A stretch of DNA of 10,216 nucleotides, taken from Pseudomonadota bacterium (GTDB lineage: Bacteria > Pseudomonadota > Gammaproteobacteria > Burkholderiales > SG8-39). Below, in pieces: positions 1 through 5,364 of the stretch. The translations under genes and the position numbers were made by a program. Within the stretch, counting starts at the first letter, position 1; every line of letters begins with the position of its first letter. Below the pieces are notes generated by a model. The model was not told the DNA's origin, made no database searches, and saw only the letters and a list, made by a program, of their open reading frames with translations. The DNA is taken from assembly GCA_021825225.1 (NCBI GenBank), contig JAKAIH010000053.1, positions 1-10,216 on the forward strand, read 5' to 3'.

Positions 1-662
1 TCGCCATAGGCCGCATGCGACAGGTTGCCGCCCCAGGTATCGAAGATCATCACTGCCTGCGCCCCGGCTTCGATCTGCGCGTTGAGGTAATCGGTCACCG
101 CCTGCGCATTGATTTCGAGGATGCGGTGCAGCAGATCGGGGCGCGCATAGAGCATGGTCTTGATGGTGCGGAAGTCGTCGCTTGCCCCGCCCTCCACCAT
201 GTAGCAGGCGAGTGTGTACGGGCTGCCGGAAAAACCGATCAGCGGCACGCTGCCGCCAAGTGCGCGCCGGATTTCGCTGACCGCGTCGAGTACATAGCGC
301 AATTCAGCGCCCGGGTCGGGCACCGCCAGATCGCGGATGGCCCATTCATCGCGCAACGGCCGCTCGAACTTGGGCCCCTCGCCTTCGGCAAAATACAGTC
401 CCAGGCCCATGGCGTCGGGCACGGTGAGGATGTCCGAAAAAAGTATGGCCGCATCGAGTTCGAACCGCGCCAGCGGCTGCAGCGTGACTTCGGTGGCGTA
501 GCCCGGGTTCTTGCACAAGCCGAGAAAACTGCCGGCGCGGCTGCGCGTCTGGTTGTATTCCGGCAGGTAGCGGCCGGCCTGGCGCATCAGCCATACCGGC
601 GTGTATTCGGTCGGCTGGCGCAACAGCGCGCGCAGCAGCGTGTCGTTTTTCGGCTTGGTCAT
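1..662 (-). CDS. hemE: Uroporphyrinogen decarboxylase (HemE), 5' part, truncated at left edge
   Basis: Decarboxylates the four acetate side chains of uroporphyrinogen III to give coproporphyrinogen III, a cytosolic step of haem synthesis. Reading leftwards from the ATG at 662-660, the frame stays open for 220 codons to the window edge; the family is about 350 residues, so roughly the last 135 are missing. Seen directly: the N-terminal substrate motif [16 protein letters not shown] at residues 21-36 (R27 and R31 match the conserved substrate-binding arginines), [13 protein letters not shown] at about 74-86 (D77 corresponds to the catalytic Asp), and [16 protein letters not shown] further on, with the conserved Tyr. 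The start codon lies one base after the stop of the EVE-domain gene (TAA-A-ATG) with no clear Shine-Dalgarno, which suggests translational coupling and a shared transcript. Family assignment is secure from these motifs. Confidence 0.97.
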   Translation of the reverse strand, partial: MTKPKNDTLLRALLRQPTEYTPVWLMRQAGRYLPEYNQTRSRAGSFLGLCKNPGYATEVTLQPLARFELDAAILFSDILTVPDAMGLGLYFAEGEGPKFERPLRDEWAIRDLAVPDPGAELRYVLDAVSEIRRALGGSVPLIGFSGSPYTLACYMVEGGASDDFRTIKTMLYARPDLLHRILEINAQAVTDYLNAQIEAGAQAVMIFDTWGGNLSHAAYG

Positions 663-663
663 T

Positions 664-1125
664 TTATTTGAGCAGTTTGGTGGTGATGAATTTCCATTCG
701 CGCGGATCCACGGGCGTGATCGACAACCGGTTGCCGCGCGCGAGCAGGCGCATGCCGGCCAGTTCCTGATGTTGGCGCAACTCCGCCAGGCCGAGCAGGC
801 GCGTTTTGCCGACGAAGCGCACGTCGACATTGACCCAGCGTGGATTGTCGCGCGTGGCCTTGGCGTCGTAATACTTGCTCTTCGGGTCGAATTGCGTTTC
901 GTCCGGATAGGCCGCGGTGCAGACCTCGGCAAGCCCGGCGATGCCAGGCTCGGCGCAGCTCGAATGATAGAACAGCACCTGGTCGCCGACTTGCATCTGG
1001 TCGCGCATGAAATTGCGCGCCTGGTAGTTGCGCACGCCGAACCAGGGGCTGCCGCGCCGCGGCGCGCGCGCGAGGTCGTCGATGCTGAACTCGTCGGGCT
1101 CGGATTTCATCAGCCAGTAGCGCAT
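664..1125 (-). CDS. EVE-domain protein (thymocyte nuclear protein 1-like)
   Basis: A 153-aa protein that is almost entirely one EVE domain, a PUA-like fold. Family knowledge: such domains bind modified bases in DNA or RNA; the exact bacterial ligand is generally unknown. Seen: the N-terminal signature [18 protein letters not shown], then [21 protein letters not shown] (shown in part: [12 protein letters not shown]), [16 protein letters not shown], a YYDAKA segment and a DVRF strand, in the order expected for this family. I chose the ATG at 1125 because the signature starts there; the upstream in-frame ATG at 1161 would place the start inside the poly-U tract of the 6S terminator. The Shine-Dalgarno is weak. 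It sits between the 6S RNA and hemE, with hemE one base downstream. In enterobacteria the gene after 6S RNA is ygfA (5-formyltetrahydrofolate cyclo-ligase); here the slot holds the EVE gene. Its cellular role cannot be read from sequence. Confidence 0.92.
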   Translation of the reverse strand: MRYWLMKSEPDEFSIDDLARAPRRGSPWFGVRNYQARNFMRDQMQVGDQVLFYHSSCAEPGIAGLAEVCTAAYPDETQFDPKSKYYDAKATRDNPRWVNVDVRFVGKTRLLGLAELRQHQELAGMRLLARGNRLSITPVDPREWKFITTKLLK

Positions 1126-1153
1126 GGTCAGGATCTTTGCAGCGAGGCACCCT

Positions 1154-1187
1154 ACAAACAAAAATCGCAGACATCATGTCTGCGATT
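1154..1187 (-). terminator. Intrinsic terminator downstream of 6S RNA
   Basis: On the minus strand the arms AATCGCAGACAT and ATGTCTGCGATT (plus-strand 1163-1174 and 1176-1187) form a perfect 12-bp inverted repeat, realistically an 8-10 bp stem with a short loop, followed by the T-rich run ATTTTTGTTTG. This is a classic rho-independent terminator. It lies about 24 nt past the predicted 3' end of the 6S RNA and 29 nt before the EVE start codon. A further direct copy of GTCTGCGAT at 1190-1198 could form an alternative, competing stem. Confidence 0.85.
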
Positions 1188-1210
1188 CGGTCTGCGATCG
1201 ATGGCGAATT

Positions 1211-1404
1211 GGATTCCCCGCAAATGCCGTCAGACCCGCATCCTCTGAACCTGCAGTCCAGAGTGGTCGCATTCCGGCCGCCGTAGGTACATCCACTTCG
1301 CACTAGGCAAAGGGACGCGCACAAAAGCGGCGCTGTGGTTTGCGACCTCAGCACATATATTGGTTCAAGGAATATATGGCCTTAACGAGCATCGCAGGGA
1401 AACT
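1211..1404 (-). ncRNA. ssrS: 6S RNA
   Basis: 6S RNA binds sigma70-RNA polymerase as a mimic of an open promoter and dampens transcription in stationary phase. Seen: reading leftwards, the 5' end has TTTCCCTGCGATGCTCG (1402-1386) and the 3' end has GGCATTTGCGGGGAATCC (1228-1211). These pair as a terminal stem and resemble the ends of the proteobacterial 6S consensus. CCTTGAACCAATATAT corresponds to the E. coli central-bubble strand CCTGAGCCGATATTT. A long rod follows: GAGGTCGCA (1349-1341) pairs with TGCGACCACTC (1271-1261) with one bulge, and GCCGC pairs with GCGGC further in. Length is about 194 nt against about 184 in E. coli. The position directly downstream of zapA matches 6S RNA genes in other proteobacteria. 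Ends are estimated from the stem and could be off by several bases. I see no good promoter right before the 5' end, so it may be processed from a zapA transcript. Confidence 0.85.
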
Positions 1405-1433
1405 TTTTGCGGTCTGGCCCGCTTGGGCGCGAT

Positions 1434-1745
1434 CTAGAACAGGGAATCCTGCTGCGACAACGCCTGATCAAGCTTCGACTGCACTGAATTCATTCTACGC
1501 TTTAATTCTGCGATGTCAAAGCCGCTGCCGATCTTGATCGAGAGCAGTTCGTTGGCGATATTCAGGGCGGCCATGACCGCAATGCGCTCGGTGCCGGCGA
1601 CCTTGCTCGCCGCCTTGATTTCGGTCATTTTATTGTCGACATAGGCAACTGCCGCGAGCAGCGCCTCGCGTTCATCGTCGGCGCAGGTCACCCTGTAGCT
1701 GCGTCCCATGATGCTGACGTCCAGGGTCTTGGGCTTGGTGCTCAT
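1434..1745 (-). CDS. zapA: Cell division protein ZapA
   Basis: A 103-aa FtsZ-associated protein that bundles protofilaments at the division ring. Seen: MSTKPKTLDVSIMGRSYRV at the N terminus, the typical ZapA start (a strand carrying V-x-I-x-G-x-x-Y), then CADDEREALLAAVAYVDNKM, an ERIAVMAALNIANELL helix, and a C-terminal coiled coil (about residues 78-100, LKRRMNSVQSKLDQAL). The ATG at 1745 gives the normal family length; the longer frame upstream translates as low-complexity shadow of the preceding gene. It overlaps that gene by 4 nt (ATGA). The stop codon is about 30 nt before the 6S RNA, the arrangement seen in many proteobacteria. Confidence 0.95.
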   Translation of the reverse strand: MSTKPKTLDVSIMGRSYRVTCADDEREALLAAVAYVDNKMTEIKAASKVAGTERIAVMAALNIANELLSIKIGSGFDIAELKRRMNSVQSKLDQALSQQDSLF

Positions 1746-1933
1746 TCCGGGATCTGGCGCAGCAGCGCCTCCAGGCGGTTCTTGGCGCCATCGACCTTGC
1801 CTTCGAGCAGCTTCACGTCGTTTTGCGCCGATACCAATTGCAGCCTCAATTCCTTGTTTTCGCTTTTCAGGCGCTGGCACAGCTGCAAGAACTGATCGAT
1901 CTTGCTGTCGAGTGTGTCGAATTCCGCATCCAT
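1742..1933 (-). CDS. Small ZapB-like coiled-coil protein (TIGR02449 type)
   Basis: A 63-aa protein that is one continuous coiled coil: hydrophobic residues recur every three to four positions through LDSKIDQFLQLCQRLKSEN, LRLQLVSAQNDVKLLEGKV and a final RLEALLRQIPE. Small coiled-coil proteins of this kind are encoded immediately before zapA in many beta- and gammaproteobacteria and resemble ZapB, the ZapA partner in the division ring; function here is inferred from shape and linkage. The start is the ATG at 1933 or the GTG at 1936; an in-frame TGA just upstream rules out anything longer. There is no Shine-Dalgarno, and the -10 element ends only six bases before the ATG, so the message is probably leaderless. 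Its stop overlaps the zapA start (ATGA), so the two are co-translated. Confidence 0.85.
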   Translation of the reverse strand: MDAEFDTLDSKIDQFLQLCQRLKSENKELRLQLVSAQNDVKLLEGKVDGAKNRLEALLRQIPE

Positions 1934-1939
1934 CACCGC

Positions 1940-1969
1940 ACTATAATTTCAAAAATTGTGCCGAGTCAA
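1940..1969 (-). promoter_or_regulatory. Sigma70-type promoter for the ZapB-like gene, zapA and 6S RNA
   Basis: On the minus strand TTGACT (1969-1964) and TATAGT (1945-1940) are 18 bp apart, with an A/T-rich spacer; each differs from the sigma70 consensus at one position. The predicted transcription start, 6-7 nt past the -10 element, falls at about 1934-1933, on the ATG itself. It is the only convincing promoter seen for this leftward cluster. Confidence 0.7.
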
Positions 1970-2113
1970 GTAATAACAGGCAACTCTCAAAGTTCTTTCC
2001 ATGATGAATGAGCCGGCTTATTTCGTTGACTCAGCGCAGAAATTTCGCGCTGCCGCTCGCGCATGCATGCAGGGCGGCGGCGCTGACTGATAGCGTGTAA
2101 GATCGCAGCACTC
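1970..2113. other. Divergent intergenic region with operator-like dyad
   Basis: Between the leftward zapA promoter and the rightward riboswitch. No gene is supported. It holds a strong dyad at 2032-2052: CAGCGC, one spare A, the palindrome GAAATTTC, then GCGCTG. A further GCGCTGA (2080-2086) is an inverted copy of TCAGCGC (2031-2037). TTGACT at 2026-2031 looks like a -35 box but has no -10 at a normal distance. TAAGAT (2098-2103), preceded by TG, is the best -10 candidate for the btuB transcript because it lies just before the riboswitch, but it lacks a matching -35. The btuB promoter is therefore not settled. Confidence 0.4.
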
Positions 2114-2302
2114 GTTCGAGGTGTCCGCCAGCGCTTCCCGCCGGCGGGTGAAACGGGAAACAGGTACCGCGTGTAGTTGCGCTCAAGCCTGTGCTGCCCC
2201 CGCAACGGTATGTGAGCGCGGGTCTGTCTCTACGCCACTGCAAGTTCGCGCTTGCGGGAAGGCGACAGATCCAATCCCACGAGCCCGGAGACCGGCCTTG
2301 CG
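2114..2302 (+). promoter_or_regulatory. Cobalamin (AdoCbl) riboswitch
   Basis: Binds adenosylcobalamin and shuts off the downstream B12 genes. Seen in the family order: AGG (2119-2121) able to pair with CCT near 2296-2298 as the closing stem; a GC hairpin CCCGCCGGCGGG followed by GTGAAACGGGAAACAGG; the core GCTGCCCCCGCAACGGTATGTG (2193-2214; core GCTGCCCCCGCAAC); GCCACTG (2234-2240); GGGAAGG (2256-2262); and the B12 box GAGCCCGGAGACCGGCC (2281-2297), close to the consensus GAGTCAGGAGACCTGCC. One arm is unusual: between ACAGG (2160-2164) and CCTGT (2188-2192) there are 23 nt instead of the usual short loop. The position upstream of btuB is the classic location. Confidence 0.95.
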
Positions 2303-2420
2303 CGACAGGTGGAAACACTGCGGGGAAGCGGTGCGCCGGTTGCGGTTCTGTTCTCCCCCCGCGTTTCCTTTGTTGCATCAGTTGTGCCGCCTGCGGGGAC
2401 GCTGGCGGCGGGGGAATTTC
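2303..2420 (+). promoter_or_regulatory. btuB: Riboswitch expression platform and btuB leader
   Basis: About 118 nt between the aptamer and the btuB ATG. The block CCCCCGC (2356-2362) can pair with GCGGGGG (2408-2414), which is the ribosome binding site, six bases before the ATG. The same C-block can pair instead with GCGGGG at 2320-2325, which would then be followed by the U-rich run GTTTCCTTTGTT, or with GCGGGG at 2393-2398. A separate hairpin, GCCGCC (2386-2391) with GGCGGC (2404-2409), would leave the GGGGG of the binding site open. These folds exclude each other, as expected for a switch acting on translation, possibly with a termination element. The pairings are seen; the mechanism is inferred. 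Confidence 0.6.
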
Positions 2421-4244
2421 ATGTACTCAAAATCAGTCATTGCCGCCATCGGCTTCGCCCTGGCGGGGCAGGCGTTCGCACAAGAAGACGCGGTGGTGGT
2501 CACGGCCTCGCGGCTCGACCAACAGTTGACCGACACTATTGCCCATACCACCGTAATTACGCAAAAAGATATTCGCGAATCGCAGGCCATCGACCTGCCC
2601 AGTCTGCTGGCCCGCGAAGCCGGTTTCGAGTTTGTGCAAAACGGTGGTATTGGCACCTCGAGCAGCGTTTTCATGCGCGGTGGAGATGGCCATCAGGTGC
2701 TGATTTTGATCGACGGCGTGCGCGTCGGCTCAGCCACGCTTGGTACCACTTCGATCGAAAACGTGATGCTGGACCAGATCGAGCGGGTGGAGATCGTGCG
2801 CGGCAACGTCTCGGCGCTGTACGGCGCCAATGCCATCGGCGGTGTAATCCAGATCTTCACGAAACAGGGGCACGGCGCCCCCCATGCTGAAGCGCAGATG
2901 ATGGCCGGCTCGCGCGGCACCCATCGCGCCTCGGCCGGTTATAGCGGCAGCGTCGAGGGCACACGCTTCAGCCTGAATGTTTCGCAGTTCCAAACCAATG
3001 GTTTTTCGGCGATCAATACGCAGCAGGCGCCTAAAGCCAATCCGGACAATGACGGCTACCACAACCTTAGCGTTTCAGGCCAGATCGCGCATCGCCTTGC
3101 CGAAGGCCACGAGATCGGGCTGCGCGCTTACCAAAGCGCCGGCAAGGTCCAATTCGATAATGCTTTCGGCACACCGACTGAACGCGACAGCTTGAACGAC
3201 ACCTTGTCGACTTACGCGCTCTACTCGGACAACCGGTTCAACTCTTTCTGGAAGTCGCACCTATCCATCGCGCAGGGCACAGACGAGTCGAAGACCTTTA
3301 CGAACGGCGGGACGCCCACGCGGTTCAACACCAAGAACACGCAATACCAGTGGCAAAACGATTTCAGCCTGACGAAGGAGCATGTCGTAACCGCCAGCCT
3401 GGAAGAGCAGAAGCAGCGGGTGGACAGTACCACCGCCTACGCCTATACCACCCGGGATGTGCGCAGCATGATGCTTGCATACAATGGCCGCGTTGGCGCG
3501 AGTCAGTTTCAGGCAAGCACCCGCCGTGACCGTTATTCGGACTTCGGCGATGCCGACACCTGGCTTGCAGGCTACGGTTACGATATCAACGCGCGCTGGA
3601 AAGTAACGGCCATGCGCTCGAGTGCATTTCGGGCACCCACCTTCAACGAGTTGTTCTACCCCGGTTTTGGCAACCCCAAGCTGCAAGCCGAGAAGACCCA
3701 GAGCAACGAGCTGGGACTGCAGTACGCCGTGGGCCGTCACCTGCTGCGGGTGGCCGAATTCCGCACTCAGTACCGGAACCTGATCCAGACCGTACTGGTT
3801 GCGCCGCCGTTCACCTATCTGCCGGAAAACGTGGCGAGCGCACGGGTTGGGGGCACTGAGATGAGCTACACGGTGCAGTTCGACAACTGGGATATGCGGG
3901 CTAGCCTGACGGTGCAGGACCCGATCGACACCGCGACCGGGGCACAGTTGCGCCGCCGCGGCAAGAATTTCGGCAACCTGGTGGTGAATACCACGCTTTC
4001 CGGCTGGCGCGTCGGCGCCGAAGCGATCGTCGGCAGCGCGCGACCCGACAACAACATCGTCAGCGGCGCGCCGGTGACACTGGGCGGCTACAAGGTGGTC
4101 AATCTGACCGCACGTCATGCGGTGACGAAAAACACGTACATCGCGGCACGCTTGGAGAACGCCTTCGACGAGCACTACCAGGTCGCGCACGGCTACAACA
4201 CGCCAGGCCGCGGGCTGTTTGTCTCGCTCAATTGGCAGCAGTAG
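2421..4244 (+). CDS. btuB: TonB-dependent vitamin B12 outer-membrane receptor BtuB
   Basis: A 607-aa outer-membrane receptor that takes up cobalamin using TonB energy. Seen: a signal peptide at residues 1-20 (MYSKSVIAAIGFALAGQAFA, cleavage before QEDAV); a TonB box at the mature N terminus (DAVVVTASR, 23-31); a plug domain to about residue 150 with SSSVFMRGGDGHQVLILIDG, QIERVEIVRGNVSALYGANA and GGVIQIFTKQ; then a beta-barrel rich in alternating aromatic and polar residues, with FRAPTFNELFYPGFGNPKL and the C-terminal LENAFDEHYQVAHGYNTPGR. E. coli BtuB is 614 aa. I chose the ATG at 2421 because it begins a proper signal peptide and has GGGGG before it; the frame is open further upstream, but there it runs through the riboswitch. 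The protein ends in WQQ instead of the usual terminal Phe. Substrate is inferred mainly from the riboswitch and the B12 genes behind it. Confidence 0.93.
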   Translation: MYSKSVIAAIGFALAGQAFAQEDAVVVTASRLDQQLTDTIAHTTVITQKDIRESQAIDLPSLLAREAGFEFVQNGGIGTSSSVFMRGGDGHQVLILIDGVRVGSATLGTTSIENVMLDQIERVEIVRGNVSALYGANAIGGVIQIFTKQGHGAPHAEAQMMAGSRGTHRASAGYSGSVEGTRFSLNVSQFQTNGFSAINTQQAPKANPDNDGYHNLSVSGQIAHRLAEGHEIGLRAYQSAGKVQFDNAFGTPTERDSLNDTLSTYALYSDNRFNSFWKSHLSIAQGTDESKTFTNGGTPTRFNTKNTQYQWQNDFSLTKEHVVTASLEEQKQRVDSTTAYAYTTRDVRSMMLAYNGRVGASQFQASTRRDRYSDFGDADTWLAGYGYDINARWKVTAMRSSAFRAPTFNELFYPGFGNPKLQAEKTQSNELGLQYAVGRHLLRVAEFRTQYRNLIQTVLVAPPFTYLPENVASARVGGTEMSYTVQFDNWDMRASLTVQDPIDTATGAQLRRRGKNFGNLVVNTTLSGWRVGAEAIVGSARPDNNIVSGAPVTLGGYKVVNLTARHAVTKNTYIAARLENAFDEHYQVAHGYNTPGRGLFVSLNWQQ

Positions 4245-4253
4245 GGAGGGGGC
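4243..4253 (+). promoter_or_regulatory. btuC: btuC ribosome binding site overlapping btuB stop
   Basis: The purine run AGGGAGGGGG overlaps the end of the btuB stop codon TAG (4242-4244). GGAGG is 4 nt before the TTG at 4254 and 16 nt before the first ATG (4266). The spacing fits the TTG better, though it is short, and the G-run to 4252 blurs the register. Confidence 0.6.
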
Positions 4254-5255
4254 TTGCGGCGCGCGATGCTCATCTGGTTGGCCTTGGCCGTGGCTGCGCT
4301 CACCGCGTTCGCGCTCGCGCTAGCCAGCGGCAGCAGCCATCTTGCGCCGCTCGAACTGCTGCGGGGGCTCGCCGTTCCCGGCGATAGCGTCGCCAGCGAG
4401 ATCCTGTTCAAGCTGCGCCTGCCGCGCGCGCTGGCCGCGTTCGCAGCCGGGGGCCTGCTCGCGCTGGCCGGCGCCCTGATGCAAGTGCTGTTGCGCAATC
4501 CTCTCGCCGACCCGTACGTGCTGGGCTTGTCGGGTGGCGCGGCGGTGGGTGCGTTGGGCGCGATGCTCGCCGGACTGGGTTCGCTGTTCGTCAATCTCGG
4601 CGCGGCGGTAGGCGCGCTCGCGGCGATCGTGCTCGTGTTTGCGCTGGCGCGGCGGGACTTCGCACGCCAGCAACTGTTCGGCGCGCTGGATGCTTCGCCG
4701 CGGCTATTGCTCACGGGCGTGATCATTGCCGCCGGATGGTCGGCTCTCATTACCATGATCCTCACGCTGGCGCCCGAAGCCAAGTTGCGCGGTATGTTGT
4801 TTTGGCTCATGGGCGATCTGAACGGCGCCGAATCCTGGGCGCCTGCCCTAGTGACGCTCGCGGTTGGCCTCGCTGCGATCTATCCGGCGGCACGTGACCT
4901 CAACGTGCTGTTGCGCGGCGAGGCGCTGGCGCATGCTCTCGGCGTGCGTGTCGCGGCGCTTCGCTACACGATCTACCTGGTCGCTTCGATCGCGACGGCC
5001 TTGGCGGTAACGACCGCTGGCACCATCGGCTTCGTGGGACTGGTGGTGCCGCATGCGCTACGCCTCCTGTTGGGCAATGATCAGCGCGTATTGCTGCCAG
5101 CCAGTGCGCTCGCGGGCGGCGCACTGCTGCTTGCGGCGGATACCGTGGCACGCACTGCGCTCGCCCCGTTGCAGTTGCCGGTGGGGGTCATCACGGCGCT
5201 GTTCGGGGTGCCGGCGTTCATGTTCCTGCTAATGCGCAATCCGAGGAAGGCATGA
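4254..5255 (+). CDS. btuC: B12 ABC transporter permease BtuC (FecCD family)
   Basis: A 333-aa inner-membrane permease that moves cobalamin from the periplasm to the cytoplasm. Seen: about ten hydrophobic segments along the chain; LRLPRALAAFAAGGLLALAG (54-73); the family signature LLRNPLADPYVLGLSGGAAVGA (from about 79, shown in part: RNPLADPYVLGLSGG); and AGTIGFVGLVVPHALRLLLG at about 254-273, the cytoplasmic coupling region that meets the ATPase. Length matches the family. The start is TTG at 4254, with ATG at 4266 (MLIWLALAV) as the alternative; the TTG is favoured by Shine-Dalgarno spacing. It begins 9 nt after the btuB stop. FecCD permeases also carry siderophores and haem, so the B12 assignment rests on the riboswitch, btuB and the cob genes. 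Confidence 0.92.
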   Translation: MRRAMLIWLALAVAALTAFALALASGSSHLAPLELLRGLAVPGDSVASEILFKLRLPRALAAFAAGGLLALAGALMQVLLRNPLADPYVLGLSGGAAVGALGAMLAGLGSLFVNLGAAVGALAAIVLVFALARRDFARQQLFGALDASPRLLLTGVIIAAGWSALITMILTLAPEAKLRGMLFWLMGDLNGAESWAPALVTLAVGLAAIYPAARDLNVLLRGEALAHALGVRVAALRYTIYLVASIATALAVTTAGTIGFVGLVVPHALRLLLGNDQRVLLPASALAGGALLLAADTVARTALAPLQLPVGVITALFGVPAFMFLLMRNPRKA

Positions 5256-5364
5256 GCAGGGGCAGAGGCCATGGCAGCAGGCCTGGGATGCGACCGACCG
5301 CGAATGCCTTCGGCTGCCGACAGTACGGATGTGAAACTGTCACGGTAGAAAAGGAGACGGCGAC
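5256..5364 (+). other. Structured btuC-btuD intergenic leader
   Basis: 109 nt without a gene, by far the longest gap in an otherwise tightly packed operon. Inverted repeats: AGGCC (5266-5270) with GGCCT (5279-5283), a small GCC-TT-CGGC hairpin around 5306-5314, and CCGACAGT (5317-5324) with ACTGTCACGG (5336-5345), an 8-9 bp stem with one bulged A and an 11-nt loop. The last stem ends six bases before the btuD Shine-Dalgarno AAGGAG (5351-5356). No B12 box and no poly-U tract, so neither a second cobalamin riboswitch nor a standard terminator is supported. Confidence 0.45.

Noticed and set aside
15..671. 218-codon plus-strand open frame at the left edge
   Set aside because: It is antisense to hemE, whose catalytic motifs are intact on the minus strand.
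1126..1161. Twelve-codon extension of the EVE protein to an ATG at 1161
   Set aside because: The start would lie in the terminator T-tract and the family signature begins at the ATG at 1125.
1411..1433. GCCC-AAGC-GGGC hairpin after zapA as a zapA terminator
   Set aside because: The stem is only four bases and the following run is A-rich, not U-rich, on the transcribed strand. Transcription probably continues into the 6S RNA.
2121..2420. 100-residue N-terminal extension of BtuB
   Set aside because: The frame is open, but it runs through the riboswitch and expression platform. The signal peptide starts at the ATG at 2421.
3261..4190. 309-codon open frame on the minus strand opposite the btuB barrel
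   Set aside because: No domain, no ribosome binding site, and the plus-strand barrel signature is clear throughout.
5256..5364. Second cobalamin riboswitch before btuD
   Set aside because: The gap has inverted repeats but no B12 box, no GCCACTG and no GCTGCCCCCGC core, and it is too short.
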